Shown here piece by piece: positions 10,355-18,238 of a stretch of DNA of 64,000 nt. The stretch is from Cellulomonas hominis (GTDB lineage Bacteria > Actinomycetota > Actinomycetes > Actinomycetales > Cellulomonadaceae): positions 62,001 through 126,000 of the forward strand of contig NZ_JACHDN010000001.1 of NCBI RefSeq assembly GCF_014201095.1, read 5' to 3'. A program made the position numbers and the translations under genes. Position 1 is the stretch's first letter, and the number at the start of each line of letters is the position of its first letter. The notes under the pieces were generated by a model, which saw nothing but the letters and a program-made list of their open reading frames with translations, ran no database searches and had not been told where the DNA came from.

Positions 10355-11355
10355 CCCGCCCCACCCTGACCCAGGCCACCGGCCCCGCGCACACGCGGAT
10401 CCTCGGCCTGGGGGCCGCCCGCGGTGAGCACCTCGTGCCGAACGACGACCTGGTCGGCCCGATCGACTCCTCCGACGAGTGGATCCGCCAGCGCACCGGC
10501 ATCGTCACCCGCGCTCGCTCCGGCGCGGACACCGACGTGCTCGACCTCGCCGAGCGCGCCGGCCGGCAGGCGATCGAGAACGCGGGCCTGCAGGGCTCCG
10601 ACATCGACGCCGTGATCCTCGCCACGGTCACGTACTTCCACCAGACGCCGTCGGGCGCCGCGATCCTGGCCGACCGGCTGGGCGCGACCCCTGCCGCCGC
10701 GTTCGACGTCTCCGCCGCGTGCGCCGGCTACTGCTACGGCATCGGCCAGGCGGACGCCCTGGTGCGCGCCGGCTCCGCCCGGCACGTGCTCGTCATCGGC
10801 GCGGAGAAGATGAGCGACTTCATCGACCCGACGGACCGCTCCATCTCCTTCCTGCTCGGCGACGGCGCGGGCGCGGTCGTGATCGGCCCGTCCGACACGC
10901 CCGGCATCGGCCCGACCGTGTGGGGCTCGGACGGCAGCCAGTCGCAGGCGATCCGCCAGACGCACTCCTGGATCGACGTCCGCGACAACGGGGCCGGCTG
11001 GCCGACCCTGCGCCAGGAGGGCCCGAGCGTCTTCAAGTGGGCGGTCTGGCAGATGGCCCCCGTCGCGCAGAAGGCCCTGGACGCCGCCGGCGTGACCGCC
11101 GACGACATCGACGCGTTCATCCCGCACCAGGCGAACATGCGGATCATCGACCAGATGATCAAGCAGCTCAAGCTCCCCGAGACCGTGGCCGTCGCCCGCG
11201 ACATCGCGGACACCGGGAACACCTCGGCCGCCTCGATCCCGCTCGCGACGGAGCGGCTGCTCCGCGAGGGACAGGTGTCCAGCGGGGCCCTGGCCCTGCA
11301 GATCGGCTTCGGCGCGGGCCTCGTCTACGCCGCCCAGGTGGTCGTGCTGCCCTGA
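10351..11355 (+). CDS. fabH: Beta-ketoacyl-ACP synthase III
   Basis: A 334-residue initiating condensing enzyme that joins an acyl-CoA primer with malonyl-ACP. The catalytic triad is visible: Cys124 in SAACAGYCYG, His259 in FIPHQAN and Asn290 in DTGNTSAAS. The GTG start overlaps the fabD stop. In actinomycetes this enzyme usually prefers branched primers and so sets iso/anteiso fatty acid content; the preference here is not readable from the sequence. Confidence 0.96.
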   Translation: MTRPTLTQATGPAHTRILGLGAARGEHLVPNDDLVGPIDSSDEWIRQRTGIVTRARSGADTDVLDLAERAGRQAIENAGLQGSDIDAVILATVTYFHQTPSGAAILADRLGATPAAAFDVSAACAGYCYGIGQADALVRAGSARHVLVIGAEKMSDFIDPTDRSISFLLGDGAGAVVIGPSDTPGIGPTVWGSDGSQSQAIRQTHSWIDVRDNGAGWPTLRQEGPSVFKWAVWQMAPVAQKALDAAGVTADDIDAFIPHQANMRIIDQMIKQLKLPETVAVARDIADTGNTSAASIPLATERLLREGQVSSGALALQIGFGAGLVYAAQVVVLP

Positions 11356-11440
11356 CGGGGCCGCCACCGCAGTACCGTTCATCGACCGTTACCGCGACCG
11401 CCCGCCGGCGGTGGCGCACCGCACAACCAAGGAGACACCG

Positions 11441-11689
11441 ATGGCGCACAGCGAGCAGGAGATCCTGGCCGGCCTGGCCGAGATCGTCAGCGAGGAGACC
11501 GGCCTGCCGACCGACTCGGTCCTGCCCGAGAAGTCGTTCACGGACGACCTGGACATCGACTCCCTGTCGATGATGACGATCGTCACCCTCGCCGAGGAGA
11601 AGTTCGAGGTCCGCATCCCGGACGACGAGGTCAAGAACCTCGCGACCGTCGGCGACGCGGTGTCGTTCATCTCGAACGCCCAGGCCTGA
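11441..11689 (+). CDS. acpP: Acyl carrier protein
   Basis: An acidic 82-residue protein. The phosphopantetheine attachment site is Ser41 in DLDIDSLSMM. Start ATG 11441 is preferred over an upstream GTG because AAGGAG sits 8 nt before it and the product then has normal ACP length. It lies 85 bp after fabH and is followed by a strong hairpin that precedes fabF. Confidence 0.95.
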   Translation: MAHSEQEILAGLAEIVSEETGLPTDSVLPEKSFTDDLDIDSLSMMTIVTLAEEKFEVRIPDDEVKNLATVGDAVSFISNAQA

Positions 11690-11697
11690 GCCGCACC

Positions 11698-11746
11698 GAC
11701 CGGGGTCCGCGCCGGGTCCGTCAAGGCACCCGCGCGGACCCCGGTC
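11698..11746 (+). terminator. Hairpin between acpP and fabF (partial terminator or mRNA stabiliser)
   Basis: A perfect 15-bp stem GACCGGGGTCCGCGC / GCGCGGACCCCGGTC with a 19-nt loop starts 9 bp after the acpP stop. Because fabF follows in the same direction, it more likely attenuates read-through or protects acpP mRNA than ends the operon completely. Confidence 0.65.
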
Positions 11747-11814
11747 GCGTCCGGGGCGGACGCACCGCCCCGGCATCCCCGCACCACCCGCCCGACACCC
11801 CCCGAGGAGCACCC

Positions 11815-13053
11815 ATGAGCACGCGAGTCGTCGTCACCGGACTCGGCGCCACGACCCCGCTCGGCGGGGACGTCCCCACGACCTGGCAGGCCGCCCTGGC
11901 CGGCACGTCGGGCGCGCGCACGCTGGACAACGACTGGGCCGAGACCTACGGCCTCCCGGTCGACTTCGCCGCGACCCTCGCGGTGCGCCCGGAGGAGGTC
12001 CTCCCCCGGCCCGAGATCAAGAAGATGGACCCGTCCGCGCAGTACGCGATCATCGCGTCGCGCGAGGCCTGGGCCGACGCGGGCACCCCCGAGGTGGACC
12101 CCGACCGGCTCGGCGTCGTGGTGTCCTCCGGCATCGGCGGCATCTGGACCACGCTCGACGCGTGGGACACCCTCCGCGAGAAGGGCGCCCGCCGCGTCCT
12201 GCCGATGACCGTCCCCATGCTCATGCCGAACTCGCCGTCCGCGTACGTCGAGCTGGAGTTCGGCGCCCGCGCCGGGGCGCACGCCCTGGTCTCCGCCTGC
12301 GCGTCCGGGGCGGAGGCGATCGGCTACGCGGTCGACATGATCCGCAGCGGCCGCGCCGACGTCGTCATCGCCGGCGGCACCGAGGCCACGATCCACCCGA
12401 TGCCGATGGCCGCGTTCGCCGCCTCCCGCACGCTGTCGACCCGCACGGACGACCCGGCCCGGGCCTCCCGGCCGTACGACGTGGACCGCGACGGCTTCGT
12501 CATCGGCGAGGGCTCCGGCATCGTCGTCCTGGAGTCCGAGGAGCACGCGGCCGCCCGTGGCGCGAAGGTGTACGCCGCGATCTCCGGCGTCGGCCTGTCC
12601 TCCGACGGCTACCACATCACCTCCCCCGAGCCGACGGGCCGCGGGCAGATCGCCGCGATGCGGATGGCCCTGAAGGACGCCGGGGTCGCGACCGGGGACG
12701 TCAAGCACGTCAACGCGCACGCCACCTCGACGGTCGTCGGCGACCTCATCGAGGCGCGCGGGGTCCGCGAGACGCTCGGCTCCGACGCGGACGGCGTCGC
12801 GCTGTCGGCCACCAAGTCGATGACCGGGCACCTGCTCGGCGGTGCCGGCGCGCTCGAGACGGTGTTCTCGGTGCTGGCCGTGCAGGACCGGCAGGCCCCG
12901 CCGACGATCAACGTCGAGAAGCCGGACCCGGAGCTCGTGCTCGACCTCGTGCGCGACACCCCGCGCGCCCTGCCGGCGGGCGACATCGCGGTGGTGAACA
13001 ACTCGTTCGGCTTCGGCGGGCACAACGTGGCCCTGGTGGTCACGAACGCCTGA
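11815..13053 (+). CDS. fabF: Beta-ketoacyl-ACP synthase II
   Basis: A 412-residue elongating condensing enzyme. The Cys-His-His triad is present: Cys162 in SACASGAEAIGYA, His302 in VNAHATSTVVGD and His339 in SMTGHLLGGAGA. Family motifs GLGATTPLG and VNNSFGFGGHN begin and end the protein. The ribosome site GAGGAG precedes ATG 11815. It is the last gene of the fab cluster, and genes on its far side are convergent. Confidence 0.96.
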   Translation: MSTRVVVTGLGATTPLGGDVPTTWQAALAGTSGARTLDNDWAETYGLPVDFAATLAVRPEEVLPRPEIKKMDPSAQYAIIASREAWADAGTPEVDPDRLGVVVSSGIGGIWTTLDAWDTLREKGARRVLPMTVPMLMPNSPSAYVELEFGARAGAHALVSACASGAEAIGYAVDMIRSGRADVVIAGGTEATIHPMPMAAFAASRTLSTRTDDPARASRPYDVDRDGFVIGEGSGIVVLESEEHAAARGAKVYAAISGVGLSSDGYHITSPEPTGRGQIAAMRMALKDAGVATGDVKHVNAHATSTVVGDLIEARGVRETLGSDADGVALSATKSMTGHLLGGAGALETVFSVLAVQDRQAPPTINVEKPDPELVLDLVRDTPRALPAGDIAVVNNSFGFGGHNVALVVTNA

Positions 13054-13123
13054 CCCACGGGACCGCACGCGCCCGTTCGCGCCCTGCCCGACCCCGCTGC
13101 TCCGCCGAGGGAGGTCGCCCTGG

Positions 13124-13174
13124 CCGGGACAGGTCGTTCTGCGGCCCTGTCTCGGGGCTACCGACCTGTCTCGG
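13124..13174. repeat. Imperfect palindrome between convergent genes
   Basis: CCGGGACAGGTCG at 13124-13136 pairs with CGACCTGTCTCGG at 13162-13174 with one G-T pair. The loop contains a further CCCTGTCTCGGGG copy. It sits between fabF and the convergent flavoprotein operon. It could be a bidirectional terminator or a REP-like element similar in style to 7032-7101. Confidence 0.5.
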
Positions 13175-13211
13175 CGCACGTGTGGACGGCGCAGGGTGGA
13201 CGGCGCGGGGG

Positions 13212-14720
13212 TCAGTAGCCCGTGAACGCGTCCGTGCGGACCCGCCGCGCCCCGGCCCGCCGGAGCAGCGCCCGCGTGCCGTCGACCATCGCCGGCGGCC
13301 CCGACACGTAGGCGTCCCGCTGCGCGAGGTCCGGCACGGCCTCCTCCAGCACCTCCGCCGACAGCCGCCGCTCCCCCAGGTGCCGCCACCCGGCGGGCAG
13401 CCCGTCCTGGTCCGGCGTCGGGGACAGCACGAGCACCCGGGCCCCCGCCGCCCGGATCGGCTCGGCGTACGCCAGGTCGGCGTGCTCGGTCACGGAGTAC
13501 AGCAGGACGACGTCCCGCTGCTCCCCCGCGGCCGCCAGCGCGGCCAGGTGCGCCGCGAACGGCGTCACGCCGATGCCGCCGGCGACGAGCAGCAGCGGCC
13601 GCGCGGGGTCGGCGGGCAGCACGAAGTCCCCGCCGAGCCCGGTCGCCCGCAGCCGCGCGCCCACGGGCAGCCCGGCGAGCGCGCGCTTGTAGGTCGACGC
13701 CCGCTCCGGGACGGTGAGGGCGACCGTCAGCTCGTCGGCGGCGGGCGCGGAGGACACGCTGAACACCCGCCGGGTGCCGCGGGCGTCGGGACGCGGGTGC
13801 GGGACGGTCAGCTCGAGGTACTGCCCCGGCAGGTAGCGCACGGGCCGGTCGGCCCGGAACGCGAGCTCGACCGTCCGGGGCGTCAGCCGGGTCTGCCGGG
13901 TCAGGGTGAGCCGGACCGCGCCGCGCTGGCCCCACGCGAACGCGAGCAGGTTGCCGACGACCAGCGCGGCCTCGGGCGTCGAGTACAGCGGGCCGACGTG
14001 GTACGACACGGCCATGAGGACGCCGACGACGCCGGCCTCGACGAGCTGCTGCCACCGGCGGGGCGGCAGGGTCAGCGGCTCGGTGAGCATGACGCCGCCG
14101 AGGAACAGGACCGGGTACGACACCAGGGCGGTGGTCACGGCGTCCAGCCCGGCGGCGCCCTCCACGACGAGCCGGACCGACACGGCCACCACGGCGACGA
14201 CGACGAACGTGCCCACCAGCGCGTACCGCCGGGTCCGCACGACGACCACGGCGGCCAGCAGCAGCACGGGCACGAGCAGCCACCGGTCGGCGACCCACCA
14301 CGTCGTGGCGTCCCAGCCGGTGAGCCCGACGAGCAGCGCGCCGGCCGCGGCCGGGTTCAGCACGTGCCGCCCGCGCCAGGCGAGCAGGTACTTCGAGGCG
14401 TTCGCGAGCACCGCCGCCAGCGCGAGCGTCCCGAGGTAGCGGGCCTCCAGCGTCGGCCAGAACAGGAACAGCAGGATCAGGCCGGTGATGACCGCCGACT
14501 CGGTGTGCGCGCGGGTGCGGAACGCCGCGGCGAGCAGCCAGGCGCTCGCCACCGACGCCGCCACGGCCACGAGCGCGCTGACCACGAGCGGCCCCGGCTC
14601 GACGAACAGCACGCCCGCGAGCGACAGCAGCAGCGCCACCGCGGCGAGGGCCCCCAGACCGAGGCTGAGCAGCCGGTACATCGTCACCCGGCCCAGCCGC
14701 TCCTCCACCCAGCCGCTCAC
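13212..14720 (-). CDS. RnfD/NqrB-like membrane protein fused to a ferredoxin-NAD(P)+ reductase domain
   Basis: A 502-residue fusion. The N-terminal ~270 residues hold about ten membrane helices of the NqrB/RnfD/YidK-like type, with NPAAAGALLVGLTGW and GGVMLTEPLTLPPRR. The C-terminal ~230 residues are a cytosolic FAD/NAD(P)H reductase. They show the FAD motif RYLPGQYLELTVP, then RVFSVSSAP, the NAD-binding LLVAGGIGVTPFAAH and the end motif YVSGPPAMVDG. It should carry electrons from NAD(P)H across the membrane. The GTG start overlaps the apbE stop (GTGA). With ApbE and the FMN-binding lipoprotein it forms one transmembrane flavin electron-transfer chain. Confidence 0.85.
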   Translation of the reverse strand: MSGWVEERLGRVTMYRLLSLGLGALAAVALLLSLAGVLFVEPGPLVVSALVAVAASVASAWLLAAAFRTRAHTESAVITGLILLFLFWPTLEARYLGTLALAAVLANASKYLLAWRGRHVLNPAAAGALLVGLTGWDATTWWVADRWLLVPVLLLAAVVVVRTRRYALVGTFVVVAVVAVSVRLVVEGAAGLDAVTTALVSYPVLFLGGVMLTEPLTLPPRRWQQLVEAGVVGVLMAVSYHVGPLYSTPEAALVVGNLLAFAWGQRGAVRLTLTRQTRLTPRTVELAFRADRPVRYLPGQYLELTVPHPRPDARGTRRVFSVSSAPAADELTVALTVPERASTYKRALAGLPVGARLRATGLGGDFVLPADPARPLLLVAGGIGVTPFAAHLAALAAAGEQRDVVLLYSVTEHADLAYAEPIRAAGARVLVLSPTPDQDGLPAGWRHLGERRLSAEVLEEAVPDLAQRDAYVSGPPAMVDGTRALLRRAGARRVRTDAFTGY

Positions 14721-15601
14721 GCGAACACCTCCCCGTCCAGGTCCAGCGACCACCGGATGCCGCCGTCCGCGCGCAGCACGACGTACCGGACCCCGAACCG
14801 CGACGCGACCAGGTCGGGCTCGGCGAAGAACAGCGCGGTCGCCGCCAGGTCCGCGGCGAGCGCGGTGGGGCCGGTGGCCCACGTCGCGACGACGTCCGCG
14901 GTGGGCAGCCCGGTCCGGGCGTCGACCACGTGGTGCAGCCCCGGCCCCCAGGCCCGGCGGTTGGTGGCCGACCCGCAGAGCGCGCCGCCCGCCAGCCGGA
15001 CCACCCCGACCGCCCGTGCGGGGTCGCGGGGGTCCTCGAGCGCGACGGTCAGCGGCTCGGGCACGGCGGCGCGCAGGTCGCCCCCGGCGTCCACGACGTG
15101 CTCCGCGAGGCCGTGCTCGGCGAGCACCCCGGCGACGAGGTCGACGAGGTAGCCCTTGCCGCCCGCGCCGACGTCGAGCAGCGCGGGCTCGTCGAGCGTG
15201 AGCGTGCCGGCGGCGCGGTGCGCGGCGGTCCGCCAGGGCGGCGCGGGCCGAGTGGCGAGCGCGCCCCCGGCGTCGAGACGCGGGCGCAGCGAGTACCCCG
15301 CGTCGTAGCCCAGGTCCTCCAGCGCGCGCCCGACCAGCGGGTTCACCGCACCGCCGGTGCACCGGTCCGCGACGTCGTACGCGTCGAGCAGCGGGCCGGC
15401 GTCGGCGGGGAGCCGGTAGGTGCCCGCCCCGCCGCGCGCGACCTCGGCCACCCAGGAGTCGGCGCGGAACCGGGACCAGTCCTGATCGAACCGCGCGATC
15501 CGGTCGTGCACGGCCGCGAGCACGTCGGCCGGCAGGGGCTCCGGGGTGTCGAGCTGCCACCCGGTCCCGATGGCCTGGAAGACGACGCTAGGCCGCGGCA
15601 T
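14717..15601 (-). CDS. apbE: FAD:protein FMN transferase
   Basis: A 294-residue ApbE-family enzyme that attaches FMN covalently to Thr/Ser of partner proteins outside the membrane. Visible family features are IGTGWQLDT, FDQDWSRFRADSWV, GAVNPLVGRALEDLGYD, the metal/FAD region LLDVGAGGKGYLVDLVAGVL, DAGGDLRA and HHVVDARTGLPT. No signal peptide is obvious, although ApbE partners usually act extracytoplasmically. The start overlaps the FMN-binding lipoprotein gene by 14 bp, and its stop overlaps the reductase start. The adjacent substrate at 15588 carries the expected flavinylation motif. Confidence 0.9.
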   Translation of the reverse strand: MPRPSVVFQAIGTGWQLDTPEPLPADVLAAVHDRIARFDQDWSRFRADSWVAEVARGGAGTYRLPADAGPLLDAYDVADRCTGGAVNPLVGRALEDLGYDAGYSLRPRLDAGGALATRPAPPWRTAAHRAAGTLTLDEPALLDVGAGGKGYLVDLVAGVLAEHGLAEHVVDAGGDLRAAVPEPLTVALEDPRDPARAVGVVRLAGGALCGSATNRRAWGPGLHHVVDARTGLPTADVVATWATGPTALAADLAATALFFAEPDLVASRFGVRYVVLRADGGIRWSLDLDGEVFA

Positions 15602-16067
15602 CGGCGCGGATCTGGTCGAGCGCCGCGTTGAACCCGTCGCCGGTCAGCGAGGACCCGGAGACCTTGTCGACCGACAGCCCGGCGAGCTCCTGCCCGACCA
15701 CCTCGTCGGCGATGCCGGACGCGAACTCGTCCTGGAACCGGGCGGCGTTGCCGCCGGTGGCCTCCGGGGTGACGGTGACGTCGGTGACGACGCCGTCGGC
15801 GATCGTCAGCTCGACGGCGATGGACTCCTGCCCGCCGGGGGTGCTGTACGAGCCCTCGGCCTCGTAGGTGCCGTCGGCGAGGTCGCCCGAGGCGGCGGCG
15901 TCGTCGGAGGCGCCGGTGCCCGCGTCGGACGAGGCGTCCGCCTGGCTGCTGCTCGGGGCGTCGTCCTCCGTGGCGGCCCCGGCGCCCTCCCCGCACGCGG
16001 CCACCGCCACGACGACGGAGAGGCCGGACAGCAGGCCGAGGGTGCGGCGTCGGAGCGAGTGCGCCAT
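15588..16067 (-). CDS. FMN-binding domain lipoprotein (flavinylation substrate)
   Basis: A 159-residue exported protein. The signal peptide ends in a lipobox VAAC with the acylated Cys25. A Ser/Asp/Ala-rich linker to about residue 65 follows, and then an FMN-binding domain beginning DLADGTYEAEGSYSTPGG. The C-terminal DKVSGSSLTGDGF matches the ApbE target pattern D-x-V-S-G-A-T-x-T with A and T replaced by S, so Ser is the likely FMN acceptor. ATG 16067 has GGAGGG 7 nt upstream. It is the first gene of the electron-transfer operon with apbE and the fused reductase. Confidence 0.87.
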   Translation of the reverse strand: MAHSLRRRTLGLLSGLSVVVAVAACGEGAGAATEDDAPSSSQADASSDAGTGASDDAAASGDLADGTYEAEGSYSTPGGQESIAVELTIADGVVTDVTVTPEATGGNAARFQDEFASGIADEVVGQELAGLSVDKVSGSSLTGDGFNAALDQIRADAAA

Positions 16068-16112
16068 GGTCGTGCCCTCCTCGCGATCCCGGAGCGGCCG
16101 GGCTCGTTGAAT

Positions 16113-16138
16113 TCGATCACATCGTCTGAGGTGATCGA
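16113..16138. promoter_or_regulatory. 26-bp palindrome upstream of the flavin electron-transfer operon
   Basis: TCGATCAC at 16113-16120 and GTGATCGA at 16131-16138 form a perfect 8-bp inverted repeat with a 10-bp spacer, centred about 58 bp before the lipoprotein start. The spacing of one helical turn is typical of a dimeric regulator site. The regulator is unknown. Confidence 0.55.
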
Positions 16139-16205
16139 CGCTAGGCACGCTTCCTGAAGATCCCCTGGGAATGCGCGAGGCGCCCGCCCTGGGCTCCCGG
16201 GGTCC

Positions 16206-16703
16206 TCAGCCGACCCGGTGCAGCCAGCGCACGGGTGCACCGGCGCCGGCGTACCGGAAGGGCTCCAGCTCGTCGTCCCACGCCTGCCCGAGGGCCAGCG
16301 CCAGCTCGTCGCGCATCGTCCGCGGGTCGCCGGTGTCGAGCGCGGCGCGGATCCGGTCCTCGGGGACCACGACGTTGCCGTGCACGTCGGTCTGCGCGTG
16401 GAAGATGCCGAGCTCGGGGGTGTGGCTCCAGCGGGCGCCGTCGCTGCCGTGGCTGGCGTCCTCCGTCACCTCGTAGCGCAGGTGCGTCCAGCCGCGCAGG
16501 GCCGACGCGACGCGCGCACCGGTGCCCTGGGCGCCCTGCCACGAGTGCTCGGCGCGGAACATGCCGGGCGCCGCGGGCTGCTCGGTCCACTCCAAGGACA
16601 CGCGCGTGCCCAGCACGTTGCCCGCCGCCCACTCGAGGTGGGGGCAGAGCGCGCGCGGCGCTGAGTGCACGAAAAGAACACCGCGGGTGATCGCACCTGC
16701 CAT
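16206..16703 (-). CDS. DUF3145 family protein
   Basis: A 165-residue soluble protein conserved in actinobacteria. It begins MAGAITRGVLFVHSAPRALCPHLEWA, has WTHLRYEVTEDASHGSDGARW in the middle and ends with PFRYAGAGAPVRWLHRVG, all characteristic of DUF3145. ATG 16703 has GGGAGGG upstream; the longer upstream frame is not family-like. Function is unknown. It lies downstream of def on the same strand, separated by a terminator, so it is probably transcribed independently. Confidence 0.85.
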   Translation of the reverse strand: MAGAITRGVLFVHSAPRALCPHLEWAAGNVLGTRVSLEWTEQPAAPGMFRAEHSWQGAQGTGARVASALRGWTHLRYEVTEDASHGSDGARWSHTPELGIFHAQTDVHGNVVVPEDRIRAALDTGDPRTMRDELALALGQAWDDELEPFRYAGAGAPVRWLHRVG

Positions 16704-16805
16704 GTCATCCCTCCCGGATCGGCTCGAGGTTCGCCTTCCCCAACGACCTCGTCCCGATGCCCGGGCCTGATGCACGGACTCGCGGCGTGCAGTGCACAGC
16801 ATGCC

Positions 16806-16854
16806 CGACGAGGGCCGGTCAGCACCAGTGCTCCGGGTGCCCCGGCCCTCGTCG
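16806..16854 (-). terminator. Terminator downstream of def
   Basis: A perfect 13-bp inverted repeat CGACGAGGGCCGG / CCGGCCCTCGTCG with a 23-nt loop lies just after the def stop on the minus strand. Confidence 0.7.
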
Positions 16855-16859
16855 GCGCG

Positions 16860-17345
16860 TCAGAGCGTCTCGCGGATCGCGCGCATCGCCTTCTTCCGCA
16901 CGGACCGGTCGAGCCGGTCGATGTACAGGTGCCCGTCCAGGTGGTCCACCTCGTGCTGCAGGCAGCGGGCCATGAGCTCGACGCCCTCGACGACGACCTC
17001 CTTGCCGTCGAGGTCGGTGCCGACCACGCGGGCGTACCAGGCGCGGCGGGTCGGGAACCACAGGTCCGGCACCGACAGGCAGCCCTCGTCGCCGTCCTGG
17101 TAGTCCTCGGACAGCTCCACGATCGTCGGGTTCAGCACGTAGCCGAGCTCGTCGTCGATGTTCCAGGAGAACGCGCGCAGCCCGACGCCGATCTGGTTCG
17201 CGGCCAGCCCGGCGCGGCCGTCGTGGTCCACCGTCTCCAGCAGGTCCTCGACCAGGCCGCGGACCCGGGCGTCGATGGTGGTCACCGGCTCGCACGGGGT
17301 GCGCAGCACCGGGTCGCCCACCACGCGGATCTCTCTCATCGCCAT
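16860..17345 (-). CDS. def: Peptide deformylase
   Basis: A 161-residue metalloenzyme that removes the formyl group from nascent N-terminal Met. All three motifs are present: GLAANQIG (GxGLAAxQ), EGCLSVP with the metal Cys, and QHEVDHLDG with the HExxH metal and catalytic residues. ATG 17345 is the usual start ([15 protein letters not shown]). It is divergent from the TetR-controlled ABC module. Confidence 0.96.
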   Translation of the reverse strand: MAMREIRVVGDPVLRTPCEPVTTIDARVRGLVEDLLETVDHDGRAGLAANQIGVGLRAFSWNIDDELGYVLNPTIVELSEDYQDGDEGCLSVPDLWFPTRRAWYARVVGTDLDGKEVVVEGVELMARCLQHEVDHLDGHLYIDRLDRSVRKKAMRAIRETL

Positions 17346-17425
17346 GCCCGCGATTCTTCCATGCCCGCGCTGTGATCCGCGGAACAGGGCACCCGGCGTG
17401 ACGTCGCGGACGGATCGTCCTATCT

Positions 17426-17447
17426 TTGTACTGACCAGTCAGTGCAA
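17426..17447. promoter_or_regulatory. TetR-type operator of the ABC/YhgE/TetR operon
   Basis: The core ACTGAC-CA-GTCAGT (17430-17443) is perfectly symmetric, and outer TTG/CAA bases extend the symmetry to 22 bp with one mismatch. It lies 17-40 bp before the first gene of an operon that ends in a TetR gene. A -10-like TATCTT at 17421-17426 abuts it. This is the layout of an autorepressed efflux operon. Confidence 0.7.
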
Positions 17448-17464
17448 CGAAGGGTCGGAGACCC

Positions 17465-18223
17465 GTGACATCGACATCACCCAGCGCCCGCCCCGCCCAC
17501 GCCACCGGCACCCCGCCGGCTCCCCCGGTGATCGCCGTGCACGCCCGCGACCTGCGGCTGAACGGCGCGCGCGGCACCGTCTACGGCCCGGTCGACCTCG
17601 AGGTCCCCGCCGGGACCCTCGCCGTCGTGCAGGGCCCGCAGGGCGGCGGGCGGTCCAGCCTGCTGCTCACCCTGGCCGGCCGGATGGTGCCGGACGCCGG
17701 CTCCCGGCTGACCGTGCTCGGCGAGCCGCTGCCCCGTCGCCGGACCGCCGTGCAGCGCCGCGCCGCCATCGCCGGCTTCGCCGGCATCGACGAGCTCGAC
17801 GAGTCCGTCACCGTCGGCGAGGTCGTGCGCGAGCGCCTCGCGTGGCTCAGCCCGTGGTACCGCCGCACCCCGCGCCTCGACCAGGCCGGGTTCGCCCGGC
17901 TCGCCGCGCCCGTCTTCGGCGAGCGCCCGCTGCCCCGCACCAGCACGCTCGTCTGGGACCTCGACGAGGTCGACGCCATGCTGCTGCGGGTCACCCTGGC
18001 GATGGCGCAGCACCCCGCCCTGCTCGTCGTCGACGACGTCGACCAGGTGCACGACTCGCGCCGCCGGCAGACCGTGTGGACCCGCCTGGAGGCCATCGCC
18101 GCCGCGGGCACCACCGTCGTCGCCTCCGTCGCCTCCCTCGACGAGGTCGCCCGCATGCAGTGGGCCGGCCTCCCCCAGCAGATCACCCTCGCCACCGGAC
18201 CCCACGCGGTCCCGGCCGCCTGA
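17465..18223 (+). CDS. ABC transporter ATPase-like protein with degenerate active site
   Basis: A 252-residue ABC-domain protein. The Walker A position reads GPQGGGRSS (57-65), with Arg63 in place of the catalytic Lys. Walker B is LLVVDDVD, lacking the usual Asp-Glu end. No LSGGQ signature can be found before it (LDEVDAMLLRVTLAMAQ). The fold is kept but ATP hydrolysis may be weak or absent. The GTG start follows GGAG. It precedes the YhgE/Pip membrane protein by 15 bp and should be its soluble partner. Exported substrate is unknown. Confidence 0.75.
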   Translation: MTSTSPSARPAHATGTPPAPPVIAVHARDLRLNGARGTVYGPVDLEVPAGTLAVVQGPQGGGRSSLLLTLAGRMVPDAGSRLTVLGEPLPRRRTAVQRRAAIAGFAGIDELDESVTVGEVVRERLAWLSPWYRRTPRLDQAGFARLAAPVFGERPLPRTSTLVWDLDEVDAMLLRVTLAMAQHPALLVVDDVDQVHDSRRRQTVWTRLEAIAAAGTTVVASVASLDEVARMQWAGLPQQITLATGPHAVPAA

Positions 18224-18238
18224 ACCAGGACGCCCACC

